From Lewinellaceae bacterium (GTDB lineage Bacteria; Bacteroidota; Bacteroidia; Chitinophagales; Saprospiraceae), in the NCBI GenBank assembly GCA_016708875.1, contig JADJFA010000013.1:1-64000 (forward strand): a stretch of 64,000 nt of DNA, written 5' to 3'. Below are positions 25,850 to 35,101 of the stretch, one piece after another. Each line of letters starts with the position of its first letter. The first letter of the stretch is position 1. The position numbers and the translations under genes are program-made. The notes beneath the pieces were generated by a model that searched no databases, had not been told where the DNA came from, and saw only the letters and a list, made by a program, of their open reading frames with translations.

Positions 25850-28468
25850 CTAGTCCGGTTCGAAGCCCAAAATAATGTTGAACCTCGCGTAATCGCTGAA
25901 TTTGCGGCTTGGATAGAATTCAGGTTTGTCAATACCAATACCATAGTCAAAGCCAAGCGTTCCGAACATCGGAAGGAATACACGCAGGCCCATGCCCCCG
26001 GAACGTTTGATATCGAAGGGATTGAAGTCCTTCGCGTTGCCCCACGCGTTGCCGCCCTGGGCAAAGGCTGTGACAAAAATGGTGCTTTGCGGGTTGAGCG
26101 AAATGGGGTAACGGAGTTCTACGGTGTATTTGTTGAACACACCCGCGCCGCCAGGGTATCGTGCCATGATGTCGCTTGTGGCGTAGCCGCGGAGACTGAT
26201 TATATCGCGGGCATTGAGGCCAAAGTTTTGGTTGTTCAAACCGTCGCCGCCGAGTTCAAAGCGCTCGAAAGGGCTGAGACTTGTCTTATCGCTCCAGCGG
26301 CTGAGAATACCCATTTTGGCCTGTGTTTTCAGTACAAGTTTGCCCACCAGGGTAGTGTACCATTCGGCATCTATCCGCCATTTGAGGTACTCAGCATATT
26401 TGTAAATCTCCCCGACACTTGCTGTGTTATAGAAGTCTTTGTCCTTGAACCACGAGTACGGAGGCGTGGCATTCATCTTCACAGAAATAAGCGAGCCTTG
26501 TTTCGGGAAAATAGGATCGTTGATGCTGTTGCGTGCGAACGTGATGCCAAGACTGTAGTTGTGTACAATACCATTGGAAACCACACGGCCCAAATCATCC
26601 CGGAAAGCGAAGGAAAGGGCGTTGGTTAGTTTCATGGATTGAATGTCGGCATCGGCGCGGAGGATAAAGTTGTCGTCAGGCCATTTCAAACGGGTGCCAA
26701 AGCCAACCGACCCTTGCAAGATTTCAAGTTTCTGGAAACTTTCTGACCCCGGGAAACCAGAGGCAAAACGGTTATAAAAACCTGCCACGGTCATAGAATT
26801 GGGCTTTTTACCACCCATCCAAGGCTCCGTGAACGAGACATTATAAGACTGGTAACGGTCGCCAGCGGTCTGGCCCCTTAGGCTGAAACGTTGGCCATCA
26901 CCTTGCGGGAGCGGATTCCAGGCCTCCCGGTTTTTGATGTTGCGGATGGAGAAGTTGTTGAACGTGACACCCAATGTGCCAATTACACCGCCCCTGCTGA
27001 ATGCTGTAGCCGGTTGGTAGCCAGCCGAGAGTTCGAGTTGGTCCGAAGGTTTTTCTTCTACCGTGTATTCAATGTCCACCGTACCACGATCCGGGTTAAC
27101 CGGCGTGTTGATTCCGAGCGCTTCAGGGTTAAAATAACCGAGGTTTACGATTTCACGTTGCGAGCGGATGATGTCGGCGCGGCTGAATTTGTCGCCCGGA
27201 CGGGTGAATAGCTCACGGCGGATGATGTGCTCGTGGGTGCGGTCGTTTCCGTTGATGATAACCCGGTCAATGGTGGCTTGCGGGCCTTCGTAAATGCGAA
27301 GTTCAAGATCAATGGAATCATTTTCGATGGCGGTTTCTACTGGATCAACCCGAAAAAACAAGTAGCCATTGTCGAGGTAAAGCGAAGAAATATCGCGCCC
27401 GTCCTGACTAAACGAGAGTCTTGTATTCAACAAGTCCTGATTGAAAACATCGCCTTTTTTTATGCCCAGCACCTGGTCGAGGTACTTGGTTTCGTAAAGC
27501 GTGTTGCCTTTCCATTGGATGTTGCGGAAATAGTATCGGTGGCCTTCCTCGATGTCCATTTGGATCATAATCAGGCCTTTTTTGGTGCGCCAAATGCTGT
27601 CTTTTGCAATCCTTGCGTCGCGGTAGCCGATGTTGTTGTAGTAGGCTTCAATCTTGCGCTTGTCTTCCTCATAAAGCTCGCGCACAAGTTTCGATTTTTT
27701 GAAAAGTTTGCGCTTCCGGTGTGTTTCTTTCATTTTTTTGCGCAAAACCCGTGATTTTACATGGTCATTGCCCGTAAAACGAATGTCTTTGATTTTGATC
27801 TTCTTACCCGGTTTGATCACAAATTCCAGTCGGGTGGCGTTGACAGCTCGGTCGTCGGGATAGGAATTTATTTGCACCCGGGCGTTCTGATAGCCTTTTT
27901 CTAGATAAAATTCCTCCAACTTGTGTATCAACGTAGCCTTTACGTTGTCTGTGAGGATGGAGCCTTTTTGTATAAACTTATTGATGATACCATTCAGGTC
28001 GTCGTGCTTGCTCTTTTTCACCCCGACGAAGGAGTGGCGCGTGTAGCGCGGCAGTTCTTTCACGGCGATTTCCAGGAAGATTACTTCGCCCACGGTGCGT
28101 TCCTGGATGATACGAACATCGGTGAAAAGCTTCAGATTCCAAAGCGTGCGTACAGCATTGCTGAAGTCCGTGCCAGGCACCCGAACTTTACTTCCAACAC
28201 GAAGGCCAGAAAGTGAAATGAGTGTATTTGCGTCGGCAAACTGAACACCCGTGACACGGACGCCACCAATTTCATATTCTTTTTGTTGTGTATAATCGAG
28301 CGGAGGAAGGATGGTATCGGGTGTTTGAGCCGAAAGGGTAAGGCTGGATAAGGCTGCCATTCCGAAGACTATGGCGAACGCAAATCCAGAAACACGTGAT
28401 GCTCCGTGTTTCACGGTGTTTAGTGGGCTGCGGAACAAAACTGGGGCTATATTTTGCAAAAATTTCAT
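25850..28468 (-). CDS. bamA: Outer-membrane protein assembly factor BamA
   Basis: An 872-residue protein with an N-terminal signal sequence, POTRA repeats over about residues 60-450 (GVRVTGVQFADANTLISLSG, KIKDIRFTGNDHVKSR, IDRVIINGNDRTHEHIIRRE), and a C-terminal Omp85 barrel with ISLRGYATSD near residue 770. BamA inserts barrel proteins into the outer membrane. The length and POTRA count fit BamA rather than TamA. The ATG at 28468 is taken instead of the TTG two codons earlier. It is the last gene of a leftward set with the SurA-like chaperone and a PPIase-like lipoprotein, so chaperones and insertase may be made together. A terminator follows. Confidence 0.92.
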   Translation of the reverse strand: MKFLQNIAPVLFRSPLNTVKHGASRVSGFAFAIVFGMAALSSLTLSAQTPDTILPPLDYTQQKEYEIGGVRVTGVQFADANTLISLSGLRVGSKVRVPGTDFSNAVRTLWNLKLFTDVRIIQERTVGEVIFLEIAVKELPRYTRHSFVGVKKSKHDDLNGIINKFIQKGSILTDNVKATLIHKLEEFYLEKGYQNARVQINSYPDDRAVNATRLEFVIKPGKKIKIKDIRFTGNDHVKSRVLRKKMKETHRKRKLFKKSKLVRELYEEDKRKIEAYYNNIGYRDARIAKDSIWRTKKGLIMIQMDIEEGHRYYFRNIQWKGNTLYETKYLDQVLGIKKGDVFNQDLLNTRLSFSQDGRDISSLYLDNGYLFFRVDPVETAIENDSIDLELRIYEGPQATIDRVIINGNDRTHEHIIRRELFTRPGDKFSRADIIRSQREIVNLGYFNPEALGINTPVNPDRGTVDIEYTVEEKPSDQLELSAGYQPATAFSRGGVIGTLGVTFNNFSIRNIKNREAWNPLPQGDGQRFSLRGQTAGDRYQSYNVSFTEPWMGGKKPNSMTVAGFYNRFASGFPGSESFQKLEILQGSVGFGTRLKWPDDNFILRADADIQSMKLTNALSFAFRDDLGRVVSNGIVHNYSLGITFARNSINDPIFPKQGSLISVKMNATPPYSWFKDKDFYNTASVGEIYKYAEYLKWRIDAEWYTTLVGKLVLKTQAKMGILSRWSDKTSLSPFERFELGGDGLNNQNFGLNARDIISLRGYATSDIMARYPGGAGVFNKYTVELRYPISLNPQSTIFVTAFAQGGNAWGNAKDFNPFDIKRSGGMGLRVFLPMFGTLGFDYGIGIDKPEFYPSRKFSDYARFNIILGFEPD

Positions 28469-28579
28469 GGTCAAAGATGTGTGGCGTAATGTGTTTATGC
28501 GCCTGAAAATCAGGGTATTGGGACATTGGGATATTTGGATATTGAGTTATTATCCCAATATCTCAATATCCCAATTTCT
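28469..28579. repeat. Short-word repeat spacer between surA-like and bamA genes
   Basis: ATTGGGATATTTGGATATTG and its approximate inverse TCCCAATATCTCAATATCCC fill the spacer. Words of 8-10 bases (ATTGGGATA, GATATTGAG) recur on both strands, giving both tandem and inverted similarity. Confidence 0.5.
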
Positions 28580-29950
28580 TTACTGCCTACGCGCTGCAGA
28601 AATACCGATCATTTCTGCAAGGTTAGGGCAATTTTGGAACAAATCGCTGACCCCGAGGTAAGTGGAATTCAATTTTTCGAGCACCCATTTTTCGGTATAA
28701 TCTCCTTTCTTTTGTTCGAGTGCTGCTGTTTGTATTTTGCCGTAATCAAGTTTTAAATCGGCCTTGTGCGGTTTCGAGCGGCTTACTAATTGTACAATTC
28801 TAAACATCTCCGTACCGTCTGGGCCTTTAAACCGGAAAGGCTCAGCGATTTCGCCTTCATTGACGCCATCAATGGCAAAAAAGGTGCTGGTTTCCAGGTC
28901 GGCAACTTCAAAAAAGGAATTGCCTGTTCTTGGGTTTACCACCCGACCGTCGTTGTTGTAGCTCTGTTGGTTTTTATCACCGTACTTTTTCACCGCCTCG
29001 GTAAATGTAATCTTCCCGTCCTTGAGGTATTGGCACAGCGTGTCGAGTTTTGACTTCGCCAGTTCCATGTCGGCTTCGGTTATTTCTGGTTTAATCAGGA
29101 TGTGCCGACAGTGAATTAGATTGCCCCTGCGCTCCAAAAGCTGGATGATGTGAAAGCCAAAATCTGTTTCAACAACCGGACTTAACTGGTTGGTTTCCAA
29201 CTTGTAAGCCATGGCTTCAAAATCAGGGACAAATGTGCCGCGTTTCACGAAACCTAAATCGCCCCCTTGGGCGCCGCTGCCCAAATCGTCGCTGAATTTT
29301 TTAGCCAATTCGGCAAAGTCTTCACCCTGGTCGGCAATCCGTTTTCGCAGATCTTCAATACGTTGACGGGCCTTTACCTGTTCCTCGGGGTTCACTTTTG
29401 GTTTGTAAACGATTTCCCGAATTTCTACTTCAGCATTAAAATAAGGAAGAGAGTCTTTCGGGATATTGTTATAAAAACTCTGCACCTCTAAGGGGGTAAT
29501 CGTTGCCTTCTCTGTGATTTTCCCTTGCATTCGCTCAGCCAGGATTTGATTGCGCATATCAAGGCTGAGTTGCGATTTCATTTCAGAAACACTTTGACCA
29601 TAAAACTCTTCAATGGCAAGGTCGTCTTGGTTGAAATATGCACGGAGTCGCTCGATACGAGAGTCTATTTGCACGCCAACTTCCTCATCGGTCACTTCAA
29701 CTGAGTCCAGTTTGCCCTGATTGATGAGCAATTTTTGCACAATAAGGTTTTGCAGTACCAAACACTGGTAATCTTCCGTCAAATTGGGTTGATCTTTTTT
29801 TGCAAAACTGTATTGCTCTTGCACCTCGCTCAGCAAAATAATCTCGCCACCAATGGTTGCTACAACCCGGTCAATCATCGCCTTATCATTTTGAGCAAAC
29901 AGCCCTAATGGTAAGAGTAAAACTGAAATGAATAGAATGGTATTTTTCAT
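28580..29950 (-). CDS. surA: SurA-like periplasmic peptidyl-prolyl isomerase/chaperone
   Basis: A 456-residue exported protein (MKNTILFISVLLLPLGLFAQ). The N-terminal chaperone domain (AMIDRVVATIGGEIILLSEV) is followed by two parvulin-type modules. The first is clear (REIVYKPKVNPEEQVKARQR, FAELAKKFSDDLGSGAQGGD, FGFHIIQLLERRG); the second begins CRHILIKPEITEAD and is shorter. SurA escorts unfolded outer-membrane proteins to BamA, encoded next. The ATG at 29950 is preferred because the upstream extension lies in a GTTTGAA-type repeat. The symbol is by similarity of layout, not proven orthology. Confidence 0.88.
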   Translation of the reverse strand: MKNTILFISVLLLPLGLFAQNDKAMIDRVVATIGGEIILLSEVQEQYSFAKKDQPNLTEDYQCLVLQNLIVQKLLINQGKLDSVEVTDEEVGVQIDSRIERLRAYFNQDDLAIEEFYGQSVSEMKSQLSLDMRNQILAERMQGKITEKATITPLEVQSFYNNIPKDSLPYFNAEVEIREIVYKPKVNPEEQVKARQRIEDLRKRIADQGEDFAELAKKFSDDLGSGAQGGDLGFVKRGTFVPDFEAMAYKLETNQLSPVVETDFGFHIIQLLERRGNLIHCRHILIKPEITEADMELAKSKLDTLCQYLKDGKITFTEAVKKYGDKNQQSYNNDGRVVNPRTGNSFFEVADLETSTFFAIDGVNEGEIAEPFRFKGPDGTEMFRIVQLVSRSKPHKADLKLDYGKIQTAALEQKKGDYTEKWVLEKLNSTYLGVSDLFQNCPNLAEMIGISAARRQ

Positions 29951-30050
29951 TGAAAATCGAATGTGTTTGAAGGGTTTGAGTTGTTTGAGGAGTTTGAATT
30001 GTTTGAAGCGGATCGAACCCTTCAAACTTTTCGAACCATTCAAACACAAC
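29951..30050. repeat. GTTTGA-word repeat spacer
   Basis: GTTTGAAGGGTTTGAGTTG, GTTTGAGGAGTTTGAATTG and related words run through the gap between the lipoprotein and surA-like genes, with inverted copies (CCCTTCAAACTTTTCG, ACCATTCAAACAC) at the right. Confidence 0.5.
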
Positions 30051-30926
30051 CTATTGCATGATCCTAATATTCTCTCTCCGCAATTCTTTTTGGTAGAGAT
30101 CTGCTTTCCACCGTTCCAGAAGTTCTTGTTTGCGTTTGTGCAGGATTATTTTCAGTGCCTGGTCTTTTGCGTAATCAAACGGGGCAGTTGTTTTTCCCTG
30201 CACCGCTTCTATAACCCGGTAATAATACCGAAAATCACCATCAGAAAGTGTTCCATCTCGCCTCGACCCCGCATTTTCGGAAGTCAAGGTGCCTTTTGGG
30301 AGCAGTGCAGCCACTTCTTGCAAAGTATACCATTTTTCAGGGTCAAGTAGTGCCAATGATGCCCATTGCTTGGCAAAAGCACTGAGTTTTACTCCATCAG
30401 ATGGGTTGCGACTGTACCAAAGTTTGTTAATTTCATTTTGCGGAGCCTGCGACGAAAGTTTGAGCAGCATACATTTCAAAATCGTACTTTCGAGTTGAAA
30501 CTGGTCCTTATTATTTTCATAATAGGCCCGCAATTCGTCGTCCGAAACGGTACTGTCTAACTTCTCGGCAATCAATTGTTCCTCAAAATTGAAGCGGATA
30601 AGACTGGCGCGATAACTGCGCACGAGTTCGTCAATGTTAAGGTCTTTCGGGATGTTTCGCTCAGCCTCATACATCATCAACTGCTCTCCTAGCCAGCGTT
30701 GTACCGAAGCCGAAATAAGCAACACACTGTCAGCCGGGACAGTGCCTTCAGGCACAACACCTTCTAAGTCAGAGAGATAAAGGTTTCTGTCATAAACCCT
30801 TGCCAGTAATTTGTCTTCCTTTTTACCCGCTTCTTTTTTGCTGCAATGCCATAAGCTTGCACATAAAGTGAGGGCAAGGATACCCGCAAAAGCCTTGACA
30901 AAGGCGGGCAAAAACAATTTCTTCAT
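30051..30926 (-). CDS. PPIase-like periplasmic lipoprotein
   Basis: A 291-residue protein with a signal peptide ending in a lipobox-like SLWHC near residue 27, so probably a membrane-anchored lipoprotein. The body resembles the N-terminal half of SurA/PrsA-type proteins: helices around VPADSVLLISASVQRWLGEQ and then DELRAYYENNKDQFQ, the entry to a parvulin domain. The parvulin core itself is poorly conserved, so activity is uncertain. It is first of three leftward genes leading to the SurA-like protein and BamA, which suggests a holdase role in outer-membrane protein traffic. The ATG at 30926 fits the -7 box upstream. Confidence 0.75.
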   Translation of the reverse strand: MKKLFLPAFVKAFAGILALTLCASLWHCSKKEAGKKEDKLLARVYDRNLYLSDLEGVVPEGTVPADSVLLISASVQRWLGEQLMMYEAERNIPKDLNIDELVRSYRASLIRFNFEEQLIAEKLDSTVSDDELRAYYENNKDQFQLESTILKCMLLKLSSQAPQNEINKLWYSRNPSDGVKLSAFAKQWASLALLDPEKWYTLQEVAALLPKGTLTSENAGSRRDGTLSDGDFRYYYRVIEAVQGKTTAPFDYAKDQALKIILHKRKQELLERWKADLYQKELRRENIRIMQ

Positions 30927-30950
30927 GGTCAATGTCTGCCAAAAGGCGGG

Positions 30951-30958
30951 CAAAGGTA
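30951..30958 (-). promoter_or_regulatory. -7 box (TACCTTTG) of the lipoprotein-surA-bamA operon
   Basis: The minus-strand TACCTTTG fits TAnnTTTG, 24 bases before the ATG at 30926. No comparable box lies before the surA-like or bamA genes, so all three may share this promoter. Confidence 0.6.
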
Positions 30959-31045
30959 GGTTAATTGACCAGAAAAATTGGAAGTAGATAGTTTCGCGTG
31001 GCAAGTAAAAAGTTGGGGCTGTTTTCCAAAGGAGTCGCTTTTGTA

Positions 31046-32385
31046 TTAAAGGCTCGCCATCACACCTGCATTCAAGGAAAATGTGTTGAGTCTTCCCGAA
31101 TTTGGGCCTAGACCACCACCGCCGATGGATTGACGGAAAATGGGTTCTATAAATGCCGTGTACCTTTTTCCAAGCACATGTTCTACCCGAAGACCAAGAT
31201 CAGCAGAAGCGTAAGCATTGTGCGGAAGACCACCGTTTTCAAGCAAGCCTTTTCCATTTGGCAATGCACTTGATGGATTAGGATTTGGATTTGGATTGGG
31301 TTGTGGAATAGGTGGAGGGTAATGCACCGTTTTGGATGCGTAATTTTTGCTTGTTGCGAAATTTGCTGTAACACCTGCCACTGCATGGGCAGAAGTTTTG
31401 CCAACTTTGACAATTCGGCGGGTGGCTTTCACGGGCACAGAAAATACATCAGCATCAACCCTGTCAATATGGTAGAAAGAAATGCCATTGAAGGGGTCGT
31501 TTTGGTACTCAACATTTTCGCGCTTGGGCTGGTAGTTTTTCTGCGAATAGCTCAATCCTGCTTCCACACCCCATAACCCATTCTTTTGTCTTCGTGCGTA
31601 CCATCGCGCAAATTATTTTTTTCGAAAGTGCCAAAGGAGGCAGCGTACAAACGACTGGATTTCAATGTATTAGAATACTCAATTCCAGGAATTATTATGT
31701 TGGAAGAGGCGAACAAGACAGGCTGAATAGCGGAGGCAGGCAAAGTTGGCCCGACCGGGAATTTCACCATGCCGGATTGTGTGTAAAAGTTGGCTGGGTC
31801 CAGCACCGATGCCTGAGGGCTGATAGATTGAGGAGCATTAGCCGTAGCGATTAGGCCTTCATTTTCGACTTCTGAGGTAAGGGAAGCAGCCAGACCATGT
31901 ACAAGGCTGACCAATTGTTGGGCAAGACTTTGATCTTCTGGATTTCCAGTTTCGCCGGGGATAATCTTAACCGGATTCTGCTTTTTAGATTTTAAATTTT
32001 GAGTTTTAGCAATTGGTTCAGAAACCTCCTTTTTGGCAGGGACAGGGTTTGTAACCGATTCTATAATCCCTAAGAAACCACTCAAATTAAGAAGAAGCAA
32101 CAAGAAAATAGCCGCTTCAGCCAGCTTTGTCAGGCGCAAACGCCGAACCCGGGCAATGGAATCCATTCGATTGGCAAGCATGGACCATGATCCACCATCA
32201 TAAGCCGTTTCGATACGTTCCAATGCAGGACGAACCTGCTTGTCAATGGCATCTGGCTCTGGCAGTGCATCGAGACGGCTTTCGAGCGCAGCCCAAGTGC
32301 CGGGATCGAAAGGCACTTCGATTTTATCTAATGCCGATTTAAGGGTCGAGTCAAATTTCTGCAAGTCCATTTTTATTGAATTCAT
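31046..32385 (-). pseudogene. Sigma-factor partner: membrane protein with C-terminal outer-membrane barrel, one frame break
   Basis: The upstream frame (32385 to about 31565) has two copies of a short motif in its N-terminal 80 residues (FDPGTWAALESRLD and YDGGSWSMLANRMD), one membrane helix near 90-108 (EAAIFLLLLLNLSGFLG) and a long polar linker. It ends at a stop after MGYGVWKQD. One base shift at the GGGG run gives VEAGLSYSQKNYQP and a barrel-like half with an NPNPNPNP segment and a C-terminal LNTFSLNAGVMASL, ending at 31046. The composite is about 446 residues. The start overlaps the stop of the sigma factor (ATGA). No function is proven; an anti-sigma role of the N-terminal part is plausible. 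Confidence 0.6.
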
Positions 32386-32948
32386 TTCAAGTCAAATTCC
32401 ATTCGCCGGTTGGCGAAAATTTCCTGGAGTTTTAACCTTGCTTTTACAAGGTTGCTCCGTGAGGTGCTTTCGGTTATATCCAGGGCTTCCCCGATTTCTT
32501 TGTGTGAATAACCTTCTACCACATATAGGTTGAAAACGGCGCGGTAGGCCGGTGAAAGTTGTTGCACGGCATCCAGAATTTCGCGTTCTGTCAGGTTGCT
32601 AAGTACATCGGGAACATCGGTCGAAATAGTGTGAATCGAATCAATATCCTCCGTGCGACGTCTTGTGTTCCTCCGGTAATAATCAATGCATGTATTCACT
32701 ACAATGGTCCGAATCCAGGCACCCAGTGAGGTGCCGGGTTTGTAACGGCCAATGTTTTGAAAAATCTTGATAAATGCTTCGTGGAGGAGGTCGAGGGCTT
32801 CATCTCGCGAACCGGAATAGCGCAGACAGATTCCCATCATTTTGCCATAATGTTCTTCATATACCTGTTGCTGCGCCCAGCGCTCCTGGCGGGTGAGCGC
32901 TTCCACGAAGTCGCGTTCAGCACGTTCCAAATTAAGGGCAATGTCCAT
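32382..32948 (-). CDS. ECF-type RNA polymerase sigma factor
   Basis: A 188-residue sigma factor: region 2 (YSGSRDEALDLLHEAFIKIF and then GAWIRTIVVNTCIDYYRRN) and region 4 (LTEREILDAVQQLSPAYRAV then GYSHKEIGEALDITESTSRS). It recruits RNA polymerase to its own target promoters. It is translationally coupled by a four-base overlap to the membrane/barrel protein downstream, the second such sigma/membrane pair in this window. No TAnnTTTG box is seen upstream; the gap 32949-33097 shows nothing else. Confidence 0.92.
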   Translation of the reverse strand: MDIALNLERAERDFVEALTRQERWAQQQVYEEHYGKMMGICLRYSGSRDEALDLLHEAFIKIFQNIGRYKPGTSLGAWIRTIVVNTCIDYYRRNTRRRTEDIDSIHTISTDVPDVLSNLTEREILDAVQQLSPAYRAVFNLYVVEGYSHKEIGEALDITESTSRSNLVKARLKLQEIFANRRMEFDLK

Positions 32949-33097
32949 GGTGTTGATTCTCGTTGGATTGTGAGCAATGCTCGTCCGGTGCGCGGTTTCC
33001 CAATTAACGGGCGTACCCTCCCGAACGCTGCTTTGCTTGGCGCAAAAGTTGGACGAAGGGTTGGGCAGGTATAGAAATATGTGCCGGAATGTCGCGA

Positions 33098-33682
33098 TCA
33101 GGCTTTTTCGAGCCTGAATTTTTCTATCATTTTGGCAAGTGCTTCCGCGTTTTTTACCCGCTCGAGGGTAGGATGGTGTCGTCTTTGGCCTGTTTCAATC
33201 TCGTAAGTCCAAAAGCCAACATCTTTCCCTGTCATTAAGTAAATAGTACCATCGGTAGTGATTGGGTCTTCAATCACCACGTTTGTTTTTTGGAAATCGT
33301 CGTAACGCAAAATGTGATTTTTTTTTGCAAAAAGCCTCCAAGGACTGAGCAAGATCCGGGTATTGGTGACGACATAAAAGGTATGATTGATCCGTAGATA
33401 ATCCAAAACGTAGGGGACAACCTGAATGCCCATTATGGTTGCGAAAACACACACAAATGGCCAAATTTGCCTTGTATCAAGCCCATGTTGTATGAATAGG
33501 AAAATGAAGGAATAATATAATGCCCAGAGTCTTATCCTAAGGGTTTCAAAATCAGCCAACAAGTTGCCAGGAAAACGGGCGCGAAGATTTGGCCGTCCAG
33601 ACCAAATAATTTCTTCCCCTTTTTCCGGGAAAAGGGCCAAAGCGCTAAGCATATTCCAGTCGAGGATTTGGGAATCATTCAT
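33098..33682 (-). CDS. Membrane protein with bacterial PH-like domain
   Basis: A 194-residue protein. The N-terminus has a soluble stretch with EEIIWSGRPNLRARF, followed by two membrane helices (about 58-74 and 80-100) and a C-terminal beta-rich domain (YVVTNTRILLSP, YDDFQKTNVVIEDP, GTIYLMTG). The order (W-G-x-P near the start, two helices, then Y-x-x-T-x-x-R-I) is that of bacterial PH-like/DUF304-type proteins. The role is unknown. The ATG at 33682 (MNDSQILDW) is chosen; the upstream extension overlaps the promoter box. Confidence 0.65.
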   Translation of the reverse strand: MNDSQILDWNMLSALALFPEKGEEIIWSGRPNLRARFPGNLLADFETLRIRLWALYYSFIFLFIQHGLDTRQIWPFVCVFATIMGIQVVPYVLDYLRINHTFYVVTNTRILLSPWRLFAKKNHILRYDDFQKTNVVIEDPITTDGTIYLMTGKDVGFWTYEIETGQRRHHPTLERVKNAEALAKMIEKFRLEKA

Positions 33683-33721
33683 GGTGGTATTTGGGTGGGT
33701 TTTGAAAGTCACATATCTATA

Positions 33722-33729
33722 CAAATGTA
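33722..33729 (-). promoter_or_regulatory. -7 box (TACATTTG) of the PH-like gene
   Basis: The minus-strand TACATTTG matches TAnnTTTG and lies 39 bases before the ATG at 33682. Confidence 0.5.
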
Positions 33730-33976
33730 ACAAGCTTCAGAATTTTACCATCTGTTCCTGGGATTTAAAGATAGGTGCCAGCGGAAGCGGCTAAAATCTA
33801 TATTCCTAAAAAAGCAAATAAGAACCTTTCGCAATTCTTAGTTTTTGTTTTAAAAGTTGGATTGAAAAAAATCGTAAAAGGCTATGATATTCAATATTTT
33901 AGGTAATTTATGAAAATTAATTCAAAAAAATGTTTTAAAAATGTTCGGCAAAACGTTTTAATAAACAAATTGTGTG

Positions 33977-33984
33977 TAATTTTG
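33977..33984 (+). promoter_or_regulatory. -7 box (TAATTTTG) of the glucosaminidase gene
   Basis: TAATTTTG fits TAnnTTTG. The leader of about 80 bases to the ATG at 34073 contains a small GCGAG/CTCGC hairpin (34006-34029). The gap from 33730 on is AT-rich and otherwise empty. Confidence 0.55.
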
Positions 33985-34072
33985 CTCGCCCGAAATACTT
34001 GAATGGCGAGCAAAAACTCGGAGGCTCGCAACGCACTTCTTCTATCAACACAATTTTTAACTAATTACCGCC

Positions 34073-34972
34073 ATGGGAAAGAACAAATGGTACTTCGAGA
34101 CCGAAAACAGCGCCAAACAGCAAGGAAGTGCCACGCAAAATGCCAGTCATACTCGCCCGAAAAAAACGAGCTATATGCCTAGCACTTTTGTATGGGAATC
34201 GCCCGAAAATATGCCTTTGCCTAAGCTGATCCAATTGGTTTGGCTTCGATTGCGTCGAAGTTGGGTTGCCTTCCGTTTTCAAGCCAACCGATGGTCTTTT
34301 GGCTTGTTCCGAAAAAAGACAGCCATCCAGCTTTGTATCCTAGCTGGAACAGGTTTTTTACTGCTCGGCCCGGATGGAGAATCCGGATTGTTAACCAGAA
34401 GCGAATCTACGCCCTCTTATTTGGCTCATGAGACAACCTTAGATGTTGTTAGTGAAGAATCAACTCCTAAAAGGAAAAAACAACAAGTCAGGAAAAATGA
34501 CGCAGCTCCTGTTGCGGCAGATGAACTGCTTAAGAATCAATCACTTGACTACATTGAGCGGTACCATAAAATCGCAGTCGGCGAAATGAAGCAGTATGGC
34601 ATTCCGGCAAGCATCAGTCTAGCTCAAGGCTTGATCGAAAGTCGGGCAGGCACCAGCAAACTCGCCAAATCGAACAACAATCATTTTGGCATGAAATGCT
34701 TTTCAAAAAATTGTAGAAAAGGGCATTGCTCCAATTTTACAGACGATACCCACAAGGACTTCTTTAAGAAATTCCCATCTGCCTGGGAAAGTTGGAGGGC
34801 GCACAGCCAATTACTTGCTTCCGGGCGATATGCCAAACTTAAAAGGCATGGGCATGACTACCGTGCCTGGGCCTATGGGCTTAAGTCTGTTGGCTATGCC
34901 ACAGATCGAACCTACGCAGAGAAATTGATTGGGATCATCGAACGCTATGACTTGCACAAATACGACCGGTGA
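34073..34972 (+). CDS. Membrane-anchored glucosaminidase-domain protein (peptidoglycan hydrolase)
   Basis: A 299-residue protein. A basic N-terminal region of about 80 residues precedes one membrane segment (IQLCILAGTGFLLLG), then a charged linker and a GH73-type glucosaminidase domain from about 155. That domain shows IAVGEMKQYGIPASISLAQG, then GLIESRAGTSKLAKSNNNHF, with the conserved catalytic Glu in LIES. GH73 enzymes cut the N-acetylglucosaminyl bonds of peptidoglycan, acting in the periplasm here. The long cytoplasmic N-terminus is unusual and could bind a partner. It is a single gene, convergent with rsmG. Confidence 0.88.
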   Translation: MGKNKWYFETENSAKQQGSATQNASHTRPKKTSYMPSTFVWESPENMPLPKLIQLVWLRLRRSWVAFRFQANRWSFGLFRKKTAIQLCILAGTGFLLLGPDGESGLLTRSESTPSYLAHETTLDVVSEESTPKRKKQQVRKNDAAPVAADELLKNQSLDYIERYHKIAVGEMKQYGIPASISLAQGLIESRAGTSKLAKSNNNHFGMKCFSKNCRKGHCSNFTDDTHKDFFKKFPSAWESWRAHSQLLASGRYAKLKRHGHDYRAWAYGLKSVGYATDRTYAEKLIGIIERYDLHKYDR

Positions 34973-35101
34973 ACGAGTTGAAGTGGGCGGTTGCAGTGGG
35001 CAGTAGTAGTGGGCAGCAGCAGTGGGCAGGACAACCAATCTTGGGTGACCTGCCTACTGCTACTGCCTACTGCCACTGCTACCGCCTACTGCTACTGCCT
35101 C
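34973..35101. repeat. Short-word repeat between convergent glucosaminidase and rsmG genes
   Basis: GGGCAGTAGTAGTGGGCAGC words on the left face TACTGCTACTGCCTACTGCC words on the right, so the region is tandem and inverted at once and can fold into a long imperfect hairpin. It could end transcription of both genes. The same words occur at 2349-2400. Confidence 0.6.

Noticed and set aside
25805..26629. 274-codon plus-strand open frame
   Set aside because: Antisense to the BamA barrel, no domain or signal peptide; starts in a short-word repeat.
27227..27754. 175-codon plus-strand open frame
   Set aside because: Antisense to the POTRA part of BamA.
34973..35101. Possible CRISPR-like array
   Set aside because: The repeats are degenerate, lack constant spacers and no cas genes are near.
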